Origin: Flagellimonas sediminis
Lineage (GTDB): Bacteria > Bacteroidota > Bacteroidia > Flavobacteriales > Flavobacteriaceae
Length of the DNA: 64,000 bases
Direction: 5' to 3'
Assembly: GCF_010500845.1 (NCBI RefSeq)
Contig: NZ_JAAAMI010000012.1
Location: 1 to 64,000, forward strand
The notes under the pieces were generated by a model. The model ran no database searches, was not told where the DNA came from, and saw only the letters and a list, made by a program, of their open reading frames with translations. Both the position numbers and the translations under genes were made by a program. Position 1 is the stretch's first letter; every line of letters begins with the position of its first letter. Shown piece by piece: positions 8,552 to 17,231 of this stretch.

Positions 8552-9505
8552 TTATTCGTCGAAGACGCCCATTTCACAGTATTTTTCCATGCGGGACTTG
8601 ACCAGTTCTTTTGGTGATAACTTTTTAAGTTCCTCGTAATGGGACGAAATTTTGTTTTTTACGATTTCAAAAGTCTTGTCCCTGTTGGTATGTGCACCAC
8701 CAAGTGGTTCCTTCACGATTTCATCGACCAATTTCTGCTTTTTCATATCGGCTGCGGTCAATTTTAAAGCATCGGCAGCTTGTTCCTTGTATTCCCAACT
8801 CCTCCACAAAATGGAAGAACAGGATTCAGGGGAAATAACGGAGTACCAAGTGTTTTCCAACATGAGTACCTTATCACCTACACCGATGCCCAAGGCTCCG
8901 CCAGAAGCTCCTTCACCAATGATGACTACTATGATCGGTACTTTAAGGCGGGTCATTTCCAAAATATTCCTTGCAATGGCCTCACCCTGTCCTCTTTCCT
9001 CGGCCTCTATTCCTGGATAGGCACCTGGGGTATCTATAAAACTCACTACGGGTATTCCGAATTTTTCGGCAGATTTCATCAACCTCAGTGCCTTTCTGTA
9101 GCCTTCTGGGTTGGCCATTCCAAAGTTTCTGAACTGGCGTGTTTTTGTATTATATCCTTTTTGTTGCCCTATGAACATATAACTCTGATCACCGATCTTA
9201 CCTAATCCGCCGATCATGGCCTTGTCGTCTTTCACATTTCGGTCTCCATGCAGTTCCAAAAAGGTTTCCCCGCAAATGGCCCGGATATAGTCCATGGTAT
9301 ACGGCCTGTTGGGGTGTCTTGATAGTTGTACCCGCTGCCAAGCGGTCAAATTTTTATAGATATCCTTTCGGGTATCTTCCAGTTTCTTTTCAATCTGCGT
9401 GCATGTTTCGCTTACATCTACATCACTTTCTTCCCCAATGATCATACATTTTTGAAGCTGTTCTTCAAGTTCTTTGATGGGAAGTTCAAATTCTAGATAT
9501 TCCAT
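8552..9505 (-). CDS. accA: Acetyl-CoA carboxylase carboxyltransferase subunit alpha
   Basis: Transfers the carboxyl group from biotin to acetyl-CoA to form malonyl-CoA, the first step of fatty acid synthesis. 317 residues with the alpha-subunit signature: N-terminal coiled region ([13 protein letters not shown]), [23 protein letters not shown], and the crotonase-like core [25 protein letters not shown] followed by [16 protein letters not shown]. Length is typical for subunits encoded separately from accD. Monocistronic, with its own promoter at 9540-9567. Confidence 0.97.
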   Translation of the reverse strand: MEYLEFELPIKELEEQLQKCMIIGEESDVDVSETCTQIEKKLEDTRKDIYKNLTAWQRVQLSRHPNRPYTMDYIRAICGETFLELHGDRNVKDDKAMIGGLGKIGDQSYMFIGQQKGYNTKTRQFRNFGMANPEGYRKALRLMKSAEKFGIPVVSFIDTPGAYPGIEAEERGQGEAIARNILEMTRLKVPIIVVIIGEGASGGALGIGVGDKVLMLENTWYSVISPESCSSILWRSWEYKEQAADALKLTAADMKKQKLVDEIVKEPLGGAHTNRDKTFEIVKNKISSHYEELKKLSPKELVKSRMEKYCEMGVFDE

Positions 9506-9539
9506 GGAAAGTTGAAATTTTCAATAAAAACAATGGGGA

Positions 9540-9567
9540 CAAATATATAACATTATAGGTTACCCAA
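9540..9567 (-). promoter_or_regulatory. Promoter of accA
   Basis: Minus-strand TTG at 9565-9567, 17-base spacer, TATATTTG at 9540-9547, about 35 bases before the accA ATG. Matches the Bacteroidota consensus, with a short spacer. Confidence 0.65.
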
Positions 9568-9617
9568 ATAAATTGTGAAAGCCATTTAACGTCAAACAAT
9601 TAAATGGAATTGACCAT

Positions 9618-10700
9618 CTAACGCTTGGCCTTCATCAGCATATAAACGGCAAATGCACCAAAGAAAAGATTGGGAATAAGAACGGCCAACAAGGGGGAAA
9701 ACCCAGATTGTTCCGCAAGCGTGCCGAACACCTTATCAAAGAAAATGTACACAAAGGCCACTCCAATCCCGAAAGCCAAATTGAGCCCCATGCCTCCCCT
9801 TCTTTTTACGGAGGAAACGGCAACGGCAATCACCGTTAGGATAAAAGCGGCAATGGGCAATGCCCACCGTTTGTATTTTACCAATACATAGGCGTTGATA
9901 TTGGATGCCCCCTTGCTCCTTTGGTCCTCAATAAAGTCGTTGAGTTCAAAAAGATTTTTGGTCTCGGCCACGTAGGATACCGGTGTAAGGTCATCGATCT
10001 TGAAGGCGAAAATGGTATCCAACCTTCGTTTGGAGTTAATGTATTCCGTTTCATTCCTTACTTCACGCTTCTCATAATTGGTCAACCTGTACACACTATC
10101 CTTTTCTACCCATCTAATGTTACTGGCAGAAATTTTATAATCCAACTTACCAATGGTATCAAAATGCTCATAAGTAAAATTATACCCGATTTCGCGGTTG
10201 GGATCAAAACTGCTCACATAGATATAATCCGTTTCGTTCAGTTGGTTGAAAATATTTTCCGTTACCCTATCCTGGCGTCCTTTTTTAAAGTACTTGTACT
10301 CAAACTCATTGAACCCGATACTGGCATGGGGAACGATGAACATTCCCATCATAAAAATGAGAATGGCCACCAAGGTTGCCCCGATGAAATAAGGGCGCAA
10401 AAATCGCCAATACGAAACCCCAGAACTTAAAATGGCCACAATTTCAGTATTACTAGCCAGCTTTGAGGTAAAGAAAATAATGGAAAGAAAAAGGAAAATG
10501 GGCAATAATAGGTTGCCGATCACCAAGGTGAAATTCCCATAAAAAACAATCACTTCTGACAAGGGAGCCTCGTTATCAATGATCTTCCCGATTTTTTCCG
10601 CCAAATTGGCCATGATCCCAATGGGCACAAAGAGCATGAGCATCCCCAAAAAGGTGACCAAGTAGCGTTTAAGAATGTACCTATCGAGTATGGTGAGCAT
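9618..10700 (-). CDS. LptF/LptG family lipopolysaccharide export permease (YjgP/YjgQ)
   Basis: Inner-membrane permease of the LptB2FG transporter that extracts LPS and passes it to the periplasmic Lpt bridge. 360 residues: three N-terminal membrane segments (first in YLVTFLGMLMLFVPIGIMANL), a periplasmic beta-jellyroll domain (about 125-255), and three C-terminal segments ending in FFGAFAVYMLMKAKR. The conserved N-terminal LDRYILKRYL is present. F and G cannot be told apart safely from sequence alone, so no symbol is given. Its ATG overlaps the tgt stop as TAATG, so the two are translationally coupled. Confidence 0.9.
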   Translation of the reverse strand: MLTILDRYILKRYLVTFLGMLMLFVPIGIMANLAEKIGKIIDNEAPLSEVIVFYGNFTLVIGNLLLPIFLFLSIIFFTSKLASNTEIVAILSSGVSYWRFLRPYFIGATLVAILIFMMGMFIVPHASIGFNEFEYKYFKKGRQDRVTENIFNQLNETDYIYVSSFDPNREIGYNFTYEHFDTIGKLDYKISASNIRWVEKDSVYRLTNYEKREVRNETEYINSKRRLDTIFAFKIDDLTPVSYVAETKNLFELNDFIEDQRSKGASNINAYVLVKYKRWALPIAAFILTVIAVAVSSVKRRGGMGLNLAFGIGVAFVYIFFDKVFGTLAEQSGFSPLLAVLIPNLFFGAFAVYMLMKAKR

Positions 10701-11830
10701 TAGAGTCTTTTATCCATTTGTTGTACCATCCGGTTTTTCCATTCCAGAAAATCCCCTGCTAAAATACGTTCTCTGGCCGTACGTACCAACCAAAGATAAA
10801 ATCCCAAATTGTGGATAGTTGCGATCTGCTTGCCCAAATACTCATTGGCCGCGAACAAATGTCGCAAATAAGCCTTGGAATATTCCGTATCCACAAAGGT
10901 GATTCCCATCTCGTCAATTGGTGAAAAATCGTTTTCCCACTTTTTGTTTTTGATATTGATGGTACCATGCGCCGTAAACAACATCCCATTCCGGGCATTT
11001 CGGGTAGGCATAACACAATCGAACATATCCACACCCAATGCAATGTTCTCCAAAATATTGATGGGCGTTCCCACTCCCATCAAATAACGGGGTTTGTCCT
11101 CTGGCAGAATGTCGCAGACCAGCTCGGCCATTTCATACATTTCCTCTGCCGGCTCACCCACCGAAAGGCCGCCAATGGCATTCCCCTCTGCCCCAACCGA
11201 AGCAATATATTCGGCGGATTGCTTTCTCAAATCCTTATATGTAGAACCCTGTACAATGGGAAAAAAACTCTGGGAATACCCATACTTGAAGGGAAGTTTC
11301 TCCAAATGATTGATACATCGGTCCAACCATCTGTGGGTCAAATGCATGGAGCGCTTGGCATATTGATAATCACAAGGATACGGCGTGCATTCATCAAAGG
11401 CCATGATGATGTCCGCACCTATGGTGCGTTGGATTTCCATCACATTTTCCGGGGTGAAAACGTGGTGAGAGCCGTCAATGTGCGACTTGAACTTTACCCC
11501 TTCTTCCTTTATTTTTCGATTGCTGGAAAGCGAATACACCTGATATCCCCCACTATCGGTCAAGATATTTCGGTCCCAACCCATAAACTTGTGCAGGCCA
11601 CCAGCTTCTTCCAAAATACTGGTATTGGGGCGTAAATAAAGGTGATAGGTATTGCCCAAAATAATATCAGGATCGATCTCCTCCTTCAATTCCCGCTGGT
11701 GAACTCCCTTCACGGAAGCCACTGTTCCCACGGGCATAAAAATTGGCGTCTGGATATTTCCATGATCCGTTGTTATTTCTCCTGCCCTTGCCTTACTTTT
11801 GCTATCTTTATGAATTAAGGTAAAATCCAA
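10700..11830 (-). CDS. tgt: Queuine tRNA-ribosyltransferase (tRNA-guanine transglycosylase)
   Basis: Exchanges guanine-34 for preQ1 in tRNAs with GUN anticodons. 376 residues with the nucleophile region LTDSGGYQVYSLS, MAFDECTPYPCDY, GGLSVGEPAEEM and CVMPTRNARNG. Homologues carry zinc-ligand Cys residues toward the C-terminus; this protein instead shows a flavobacterial-type C-terminal region (YSKAYLRHLFAANEYLGKQIATIHNL) with few Cys. No ATG exists upstream in frame before a stop at 11840-11842; the TTG at 11830 gives a family-like N-terminus MDFTLIHKD, so it is taken as the start. A TATATTTG -7 element lies at 11849-11856 on the same strand. Confidence 0.95.
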   Translation of the reverse strand: MDFTLIHKDSKSKARAGEITTDHGNIQTPIFMPVGTVASVKGVHQRELKEEIDPDIILGNTYHLYLRPNTSILEEAGGLHKFMGWDRNILTDSGGYQVYSLSSNRKIKEEGVKFKSHIDGSHHVFTPENVMEIQRTIGADIIMAFDECTPYPCDYQYAKRSMHLTHRWLDRCINHLEKLPFKYGYSQSFFPIVQGSTYKDLRKQSAEYIASVGAEGNAIGGLSVGEPAEEMYEMAELVCDILPEDKPRYLMGVGTPINILENIALGVDMFDCVMPTRNARNGMLFTAHGTINIKNKKWENDFSPIDEMGITFVDTEYSKAYLRHLFAANEYLGKQIATIHNLGFYLWLVRTARERILAGDFLEWKNRMVQQMDKRL

Positions 11831-11934
11831 CTCGTACGTTTAAAACCGCAAATATAACCAACTCATTTTCCTTAACCCTTAACAAAAAAATAAAGTTTTG
11901 GTCTGCTCTTGGTTTATAAATGTGTTTTTTACAC

Positions 11935-11965
11935 TTGTTTATGAGGAAGATAGCCTTTACTTTTG
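11935..11965 (+). promoter_or_regulatory. Promoter of the split transketolase genes
   Basis: TTG at 11935-11937, 20-base spacer, TACTTTTG at 11958-11965. An upstream in-frame TTG at 11963 falls inside this -7 element and cannot be the translation start, which supports the ATG at 11984. Confidence 0.78.
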
Positions 11966-11983
11966 AAAGATAAATTGAAAACA

Positions 11984-12829
11984 ATGGCAAAAAATCAAGA
12001 ATTGCAAGACCTGGTCTATCAGGTCAGAAGGGACATCTTACGTATGGTCCATAAGGTAAATTCAGGGCACCCCGGTGGCTCATTGGGCTGCACGGAGTTC
12101 TTTGTTGCCCTTTACAACGAAGTGATGGACCTTAAGGAGGGATTTGACATGGACGGAATCGGCGAAGACCTTTTCTTTTTGTCCAACGGACACATATCCC
12201 CTGTTTTTTACAGTGTCTTGGCACGCAAAGGGTATTTTCCCGTTGAGGAACTGAACACTTTTCGCTTGATCAATTCTAGATTGCAAGGCCACCCAACCAC
12301 CCATGAAGGACTGCCCGGAGTACGTATTGCCTCTGGTTCTTTGGGTCAGGGAATGTCTGTAGCCATCGGCGCCGCTTTGGCCAAAAAATTAAACGGGGAC
12401 AATCATTTGGTATTCAGTCTTCATGGTGATGGAGAGCTTCAGGAAGGTCAAAACTGGGAAGCCATCATGTACGCTGCCGGAAACAGGGTAGACAATCTTA
12501 TCGCCACAGTGGATAGAAATGGCCAGCAAATAGATGGTCCCACAGAAAAAGTATTGCCTTTGGGCGATGTTGCCGAAAAGTTCAAGGTATTTGGTTGGGA
12601 CGTCATGGAGATTGCAAACGGTAACGATCTTGATCAGGTAGTCGCCGGATTGAAAGAAGCCAAGTCCAGGACCGGAAAAGGAAAACCTGTCTGCATCGTG
12701 ATGACCACTGAAATGGGCAACGGTGTGGATTTTATGATGCATACCCATGCATGGCACGGTAAGGCTCCAAGCGACGAGCAATTGGCCGTTGCTTTGGCTC
12801 AGAATCCAGAAACCTTAGGCGATTATTAA
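11984..12829 (+). CDS. Transketolase, N-terminal subunit
   Basis: Thiamine-diphosphate-binding half of transketolase, which moves two-carbon ketol units in the pentose phosphate pathway. 281 residues from the ATG at 11984. Motifs: HPGGSLGCTEF, LSNGHISPVFYSVL, GSLGQGMSVAIGAA, and the ThDP/metal motif GDGELQEGQNWEAIMYAA. The C-terminal half is a separate gene 17 bases downstream; this split form is common in Bacteroidota, archaea and some Firmicutes, so it is not a frameshift. The promoter at 11935-11965 fixes the start. Confidence 0.94.
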   Translation: MAKNQELQDLVYQVRRDILRMVHKVNSGHPGGSLGCTEFFVALYNEVMDLKEGFDMDGIGEDLFFLSNGHISPVFYSVLARKGYFPVEELNTFRLINSRLQGHPTTHEGLPGVRIASGSLGQGMSVAIGAALAKKLNGDNHLVFSLHGDGELQEGQNWEAIMYAAGNRVDNLIATVDRNGQQIDGPTEKVLPLGDVAEKFKVFGWDVMEIANGNDLDQVVAGLKEAKSRTGKGKPVCIVMTTEMGNGVDFMMHTHAWHGKAPSDEQLAVALAQNPETLGDY

Positions 12830-12846
12830 TTTCAGAAAAACATACC

Positions 12847-13800
12847 ATGACTAAATATACAGATCAAGGAAAACAAGATACCCGAAGCGGCTATGGTGCC
12901 GGAATGACGGAACTGGGAAGAACCAATCCTAATGTGGTGGCACTTTGCGCAGATTTGGTGGGATCACTGAAGATCGAAACATTCATTGAGGAAAACCCCG
13001 AGAGATTTTTTCAAGTGGGGATTGCCGAAGCCAACATGATGGGCCTTGCAGCCGGCCTGACCATTGGTGGAAAAATTCCTTTTGCGTCCTCTTTTGCCAA
13101 CTTTGCCACCGGAAGGGTCTATGACCAAATCCGCCAGTCCATTGCCTATTCGGACAAAAACGTAAAAATATGTGCCTCCCACGCGGGTCTAACCCTAGGT
13201 GAAGATGGAGCTACCCACCAAATTTTGGAAGACATCGGTTTGATGAAAATGCTACCTGGGATGACGGTCATCAACCCTTGTGATTTTAACCAGACCAAAG
13301 CGGCCACCATTGCCATTGCAGACCATCATGGTCCCGTTTATTTGCGTTTTGGTCGCCCCAAAGTGCCCAACTTCACCCCAGTGGACCAAAAGTTTGAGAT
13401 CGGTAAGGCCTTAATGTTGAATGAAGGAACCGATGTCACCATCATTGCCACCGGACATTTGGTATGGGAAGCCCTATTGGCCGCCGAAAGCTTGGAAAAC
13501 CAAGGTATTTCTGCAGAAGTGATCAACATACACACCATTAAACCTTTGGATGAAAAAGCCATTTTGGATTCGGTAAAGAAAACTGGATGTGTAGTTACCG
13601 CTGAGGAGCATAATTACTTGGGAGGTCTGGGAGAAAGCATTTCCGGAGTATTGGCTATGCACCATCCTGCTCCCCAGGAGTTTGTGGCTACCAAGGACAC
13701 TTTTGGAGAAAGCGGAACCCCCGAACAGCTTATGGAGAAGTACGGATTGAACAATAAAGCAATAGAAGAAGCCGTTTTAAGGGTGTTGAAACGTAAATAG
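12847..13800 (+). CDS. Transketolase, C-terminal subunit
   Basis: 317 residues holding the pyrimidine-binding domain and C-terminal domain of transketolase. Visible features are the conserved Glu region FFQVGIAEANMMGLAAGL, VYDQIRQSIAYSDKNVKICASHAGLTLGEDGATHQ, and the C-terminal VITAEEHN-like segment (VVTAEEHNYLGGLGE). It works as an alpha2beta2-type complex with the product of the preceding gene, with which it is cotranscribed. Confidence 0.94.
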   Translation: MTKYTDQGKQDTRSGYGAGMTELGRTNPNVVALCADLVGSLKIETFIEENPERFFQVGIAEANMMGLAAGLTIGGKIPFASSFANFATGRVYDQIRQSIAYSDKNVKICASHAGLTLGEDGATHQILEDIGLMKMLPGMTVINPCDFNQTKAATIAIADHHGPVYLRFGRPKVPNFTPVDQKFEIGKALMLNEGTDVTIIATGHLVWEALLAAESLENQGISAEVINIHTIKPLDEKAILDSVKKTGCVVTAEEHNYLGGLGESISGVLAMHHPAPQEFVATKDTFGESGTPEQLMEKYGLNNKAIEEAVLRVLKRK

Positions 13801-13847
13801 TTTCAGATACCTCCTTTGGAGGTAATAAATCTTTTAAAATGACACTT

Positions 13848-14459
13848 ATGAAAAAAACACTTCTTGTAGCAGTATTTGCACTGATCGGTGCAACAGCATT
13901 TGCCCAAAGTGGCTCCGGATTCGGAATTAAGGCGGGTTTATCCTATAACAAAAATGGGGACCTGATCAGTTCAGTTGGCGAAGGCGGACAGGACATTACT
14001 GAAGGAGCCAAAGGGAAAGCCGGTTACCATTTTGGTTTCTGGGGAAAGTTGGACTTCCCAAAGATTTATTTGAGACCTGAATTGGTATATTCCAAGACCA
14101 AAAGTTCCTATGAAGTTGATGGGGATTCCCAAGATTATGACATCTCTAAATTGGACATGCCCGTACTTTTAGGGTATAAATTGATCGGGCCTTTGCACAT
14201 TTTTGCGGGTCCGGCGTTTCAGTATACCTTGAAAAACGATTTAGGTGATTTGGAGGTAGAGGACGTTAAAAATGACTTCACTGTTGGCTTGAATGCCGGA
14301 GTGGGCGTAAATCTTGGCAATATTGGATTGGATGTACGCTATGAACGTGGTTTCTCTGAAAATGAGGCCCAGTTCATCGGGAATAATGTTACCGATATTT
14401 CCGGTAGGGTAGATTCCAGACCTTCACAAGTAATTTTTGCACTCTCCCTTAAGCTGTAG
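13848..14459 (+). CDS. Outer-membrane beta-barrel protein
   Basis: 203 residues from the ATG at 13848, chosen because MKKTLLVAVFALIGATAFAQ is a clean signal peptide; an ATG three codons upstream is possible. The mature protein has alternating hydrophobic strands typical of the OMP b-brl/PorT-like family: FGIKAGLSYN, LRPELVYSK, LDMPVLLGYKLIG, HIFAGPAFQY, VGLNAGVGVNLG, LDVRYERGFS and a C-terminal strand VIFALSLKL. It probably forms a small outer-membrane barrel of unknown function. Monocistronic and convergent with the FKBP-like gene; the shared terminator is at 14479-14509. Confidence 0.85.
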   Translation: MKKTLLVAVFALIGATAFAQSGSGFGIKAGLSYNKNGDLISSVGEGGQDITEGAKGKAGYHFGFWGKLDFPKIYLRPELVYSKTKSSYEVDGDSQDYDISKLDMPVLLGYKLIGPLHIFAGPAFQYTLKNDLGDLEVEDVKNDFTVGLNAGVGVNLGNIGLDVRYERGFSENEAQFIGNNVTDISGRVDSRPSQVIFALSLKL

Positions 14460-14478
14460 AAAAAGCATATTGAAATAT

Positions 14479-14509
14479 AAAAAGCCCGATGAAATCATCG
14501 GGCTTTTTT
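14479..14509. terminator. Bidirectional terminator between convergent genes
   Basis: AAAAAGCCCGATGA and TCATCGGGCTTTTTT form a 10-bp GC-rich stem with A and T runs on both sides, so it can serve the beta-barrel gene on the plus strand and the FKBP-like gene on the minus strand. Confidence 0.88.
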
Positions 14510-14513
14510 ATGC

Positions 14514-15473
14514 TTAATTGGTATCTGGATCCAAGTAATCCGGAACCCCATCCCCATCTTTGTCCGGGTATGGTTTTATAATATTTCCGTTACCATCGGA
14601 GATTTCTCTTCGTGTTGAAACCCCATCGCCATCGTCATCGGCATCATTAAAATTAGGTGCTGGAACGGCAAAACGGCCTTCATCCTTAGCATCGGTATTG
14701 TCATCGTTTAAATACCCATTTCCATTAAGGTCCTCTTCAATGGAAGGAATTCCATCATTATCACGATCGGTATCTTCAACATAAAGCCCCAGCTCTACTT
14801 TAAACAATATTGGTGAATAGCTGGGTATCAGAGATGAATCTGACCTGTTGAAATATGCCAACCCAGACGGCATCACTAATATTCCCATTCCACTATTCAT
14901 TATGTCATACGTACCATCGCCGTTTTCCACAATCTGATCTTCGGTTCCGGCATTCAACTTTGCCACACCATTGGCATATCCCCTTACAGTAACAGGGAGT
15001 TCTTGCCAAACAAAATCCTGGCTTTCATCAAACAATTTTCCGTTCAAAAGGGAACCTTGGTATCGAACCAAAGTAGAATCGGCATATGTTGGACTTCCGC
15101 CTCCTCCAGGTCTTACCACAATATAGTAAAGCGTATGTTCAATATCTTCTTCGCCGGCACTCAATCCCAAATAATCAGAATTTACTTTGATTTTTACGGA
15201 TTGTGCATCTTCCATCAAAGAGCGTTTACCTGCATTATCACCAGCCAAAGTATCGATCACAATTTTATAATCGAATCCTTCCGGCATGGTCAGTTCATCA
15301 AAATCTTCGTAATTGTAGAAATGGGTATTCAGAAATTCCTTGATCGTTGCATCGTCTTCGGGAGCCACATCGCTCAATAGGCTTGGTGGTACCTCCACAA
15401 TACCATCATCATCCTTTTTACAAGAAAAAACAACCGCTACAAAAATCAAAGAAACTAAAATCCGGTACTTCAT
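14514..15473 (-). CDS. Lipoprotein with FKBP-like domain and calcium-binding TSP3-type repeats
   Basis: About 319 residues. The N-terminus MKYRILVSLIFVAVVFSCKK is a lipoprotein signal with cleavage before Cys. Residues of roughly 105-235 resemble an FKBP-type peptidyl-prolyl isomerase (YQGSLLNGKLFDES, NGVAKLNAGT, GILVMPSGLAYFN). The C-terminal 85 residues carry Asp-rich thrombospondin type 3 repeats (DTDRDNDGIPS, DADDDGDGVST, DKDGDGVPDYLDPDTN), which bind calcium in known proteins. It probably acts as a folding helper at the envelope, perhaps calcium-dependent (inference). Related to the gliding-associated PPIase lipoproteins of Flavobacteriaceae in style, but I cannot assign a gld symbol. 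Confidence 0.78.
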   Translation of the reverse strand: MKYRILVSLIFVAVVFSCKKDDDGIVEVPPSLLSDVAPEDDATIKEFLNTHFYNYEDFDELTMPEGFDYKIVIDTLAGDNAGKRSLMEDAQSVKIKVNSDYLGLSAGEEDIEHTLYYIVVRPGGGGSPTYADSTLVRYQGSLLNGKLFDESQDFVWQELPVTVRGYANGVAKLNAGTEDQIVENGDGTYDIMNSGMGILVMPSGLAYFNRSDSSLIPSYSPILFKVELGLYVEDTDRDNDGIPSIEEDLNGNGYLNDDNTDAKDEGRFAVPAPNFNDADDDGDGVSTRREISDGNGNIIKPYPDKDGDGVPDYLDPDTN

Positions 15474-15550
15474 CAAGTTTGTCATTTAGCTGCGCAAGAT
15501 ACAATTTTCCGCTATTTTTGCTTTGTCCGTTAACAAAGAATTGCGAAGAC

Positions 15551-15922
15551 ATGCGTATTGACAAGTACCTTTGGTGTACCAGATATTACAAAACCCGAAA
15601 CCTTGCCGCCACAGCCGTTAAAAAAGGACAGGTGAAGGTCAATGGTGCCGCAATCAAAGCATCTAGAGAGGTGTATCCCATGGACAAGATCGTAATCAGG
15701 AAGGATCAAGTGGATTATCAATTGACCGTACTGGATATTCCCGAAAGCCGCGTTGGGGCCAAATTGGTGGATATTTATAGAAAGGACACCACACCAAAAG
15801 AGGCCTTTGAGCACACCGAACTGTTGCAACATGCCAAAACCCATTACCGAAAAAAAGGATTGGGACGCCCCACCAAAAAAGACCGGAGGGACATTGATGA
15901 TTATTTGGACGAATCTGAATGA
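15551..15922 (+). CDS. S4-domain RNA-binding protein, Hsp15-like
   Basis: 123 residues starting MRIDKYLWCTRYYKTRNLA at the ATG at 15551, which is preceded by a TATTTTTG box at 15513-15520. An S4 domain occupies residues 1-60 (KKGQVKVNGAAIKASREVYPMDKI), followed by a basic tail (HYRKKGLGRPTKKDRRDID), as in Hsp15/HslR, which rescues stalled 50S subunits carrying nascent chains after heat shock. Function is inferred from the family. A longer frame reads upstream through the divergent gene but is not supported. Confidence 0.88.
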   Translation: MRIDKYLWCTRYYKTRNLAATAVKKGQVKVNGAAIKASREVYPMDKIVIRKDQVDYQLTVLDIPESRVGAKLVDIYRKDTTPKEAFEHTELLQHAKTHYRKKGLGRPTKKDRRDIDDYLDESE

Positions 15923-15937
15923 TCTGTTTTATCTTTG
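15905..15937 (+). promoter_or_regulatory. Candidate promoter of the phosphoribosyltransferase gene
   Basis: TTG at 15905-15907 (within the S4 gene), 22-base spacer, TATCTTTG at 15930-15937, ending 16 bases before the ATG at 15954. The spacer is at the long end of the accepted range. Confidence 0.5.
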
Positions 15938-15953
15938 AAACAACAAGTACCAT

Positions 15954-16451
15954 ATGATGAACCGCATACTTACCCACGATCAGATCCAGCATATTGTCAA
16001 ACGTATTGCTTACCAAATCTATGAGACCAATGTGGATGAGGAAGAAATTATCATTGCCGGTATTAACGGTGGTGGGGTTAGTTTTGCAAAAAAAATCACA
16101 GATATCCTTAAAAAAATCACCGACGCAAAAATTGTACTCCTCAAAATGGACATGGACAAGAAAAATCCATTGGAGAGCGGTGTCAGTACGTCTATGGACG
16201 AAAAAGAATACAAGAACAGATCGATTGTATTGGTGGATGATGTGCTGAATTCCGGAACTACTTTAATTTACGGTACCCATTACTTTTTAAAGACCCCGAT
16301 AAAACAATTAAAAACAGCCGTTCTGGTCAATAGGAATCATAAAAAATACCCCATCAAGGCTGATTTTAAGGGGATTTCGCTTTCCACTTCATTGAACGAG
16401 CACATAAAAGTGGTTTTTGAACCCAATAACGATGCGGTCTACTTAGAATAG
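15954..16451 (+). CDS. Phosphoribosyltransferase-domain protein
   Basis: 165 residues with the type I PRTase fold: N-terminal alpha segment, GINGGGVSFAKKI, and the PRPP-binding motif IVLVDDVLNSGTTL at about residue 94. The sequence is closest in layout to the PyrR/uracil-type and hypoxanthine-type PRTases, but no base-specific hood motif is recognisable. It probably salvages a nucleobase or regulates pyrimidine genes (unresolved). Its 3' end overlaps the convergent aroK by nine bases. Confidence 0.85.
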   Translation: MMNRILTHDQIQHIVKRIAYQIYETNVDEEEIIIAGINGGGVSFAKKITDILKKITDAKIVLLKMDMDKKNPLESGVSTSMDEKEYKNRSIVLVDDVLNSGTTLIYGTHYFLKTPIKQLKTAVLVNRNHKKYPIKADFKGISLSTSLNEHIKVVFEPNNDAVYLE

Positions 16452-16955
16452 GACTTTTTTGATCTTGGCAACAACTTCTTCAGGTTTACCTTTTCCATTG
16501 ATTATATGTTGGGCCTGGGAGTAATAGGGAACGCGTTCAAAAAGATGTTTCCCCACAAATTCCGGTAAATCTTCATCGGGAATGTCCTTAACAAGGGGGC
16601 GGTTTTCTTTTTCCGTGGCAATGCGGTCCACCAAATCGGGAATGGACATTTGGAGATAGATGGCATGGTCCGCCTTCCCCAAAATGGTCTGCATATTGTT
16701 CCCATAACAGGGGGTTCCCCCGCCTGTTGAAAGCACAACGGAATCATGCTCCTGTAATATTTTGGCAAGCATTTGGTGTTCCAATTTTCGAAAATAAATC
16801 TCTCCCTTTTCAGAAAAAATGGTTTTGATGGGTTTTTTTTCGTTTTCTTCGATATACGAGTCCAGATCCAGAAATGGAATTCCTAATTCACTGGCCAACA
16901 GTCGTCCAACGGTGGACTTTCCGCTTGCCATATATCCCATCAAAACTACTTTCAT
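16443..16955 (-). CDS. aroK: Shikimate kinase
   Basis: Phosphorylates shikimate in the aromatic amino acid pathway. About 170 residues starting MKVVLMGYMASGKSTVGRLLA, with Walker A GYMASGKST, the shikimate-binding D-x-D region FLDLDSYIEE, the FRKLEHQML segment and the GGGTPCY loop. The lid region RPLVKDIP contains the conserved Arg. The ATG at 16955 was preferred to one three codons upstream. A TAAATTTG element at 16988-16995 may be its -7 box. Confidence 0.95.
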   Translation of the reverse strand: MKVVLMGYMASGKSTVGRLLASELGIPFLDLDSYIEENEKKPIKTIFSEKGEIYFRKLEHQMLAKILQEHDSVVLSTGGGTPCYGNNMQTILGKADHAIYLQMSIPDLVDRIATEKENRPLVKDIPDEDLPEFVGKHLFERVPYYSQAQHIINGKGKPEEVVAKIKKVLF

Positions 16956-17008
16956 ATGCATCAATTTCCTGTGATTTCAAAAAAACACAAATTTATCATT
17001 AATTCACC

Positions 17009-17038
17009 TTGTAAAATAGATTATTGATGTTATATTTG
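17009..17038 (+). promoter_or_regulatory. Promoter of tRNA-Lys
   Basis: TTG at 17009-17011, 19-base spacer, TATATTTG at 17031-17038, about 36 bases before the tRNA. Confidence 0.8.
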
Positions 17039-17074
17039 CACCCGCTTAGCAAAACTGCCAAGCACTTATTGAAT

Positions 17075-17150
17075 GACCTGGTAGCTCAGCTGGTAGAGCA
17101 TTTCACTTTTAATGAAAGGGTCCCGGGTTCGAGCCCCGGCCAGGTCACCA
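17075..17150 (+). tRNA. tRNA-Lys (anticodon UUU)
   Basis: 76 bases forming a full cloverleaf: acceptor GACCTGG/CCAGGTC, D-stem GCTC/GAGC, anticodon stem TTTCA/TGAAA with loop CTTTTAA (anticodon TTT), T-stem CCGGG/CCCGG with loop TTCGAGC. The 3' CCA is encoded. Flanked by its own promoter and terminator. Confidence 0.97.
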
Positions 17151-17164
17151 AACAAAATCCAAAA

Positions 17165-17196
17165 CCTTGACAATCAAAGATTGTCAAGGTTTTTTC
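17165..17196 (+). terminator. Rho-independent terminator after tRNA-Lys
   Basis: CCTTGACAATC, loop AAA, GATTGTCAAGG and six T: an 11-bp perfect stem 14 bases after the tRNA. Confidence 0.92.
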
Positions 17197-17231
17197 CTTT
17201 TAGGCCATTGATGTGCTTACGTCCATAACTA

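Noticed and set aside
10967..11635. Long plus-strand reading frame opposite tgt (222 codons)
   Set aside because: It is the antisense shadow of a well-conserved gene and shows no protein features.
11963..11983. Transketolase start at TTG 11963
   Set aside because: The TTG is part of the TACTTTTG promoter box, so it would lie upstream of the transcript.
12830..12846. Frameshift splitting a single transketolase gene
   Set aside because: Both halves have their own start and stop with a 17-base gap, and the split form is normal in Bacteroidota.
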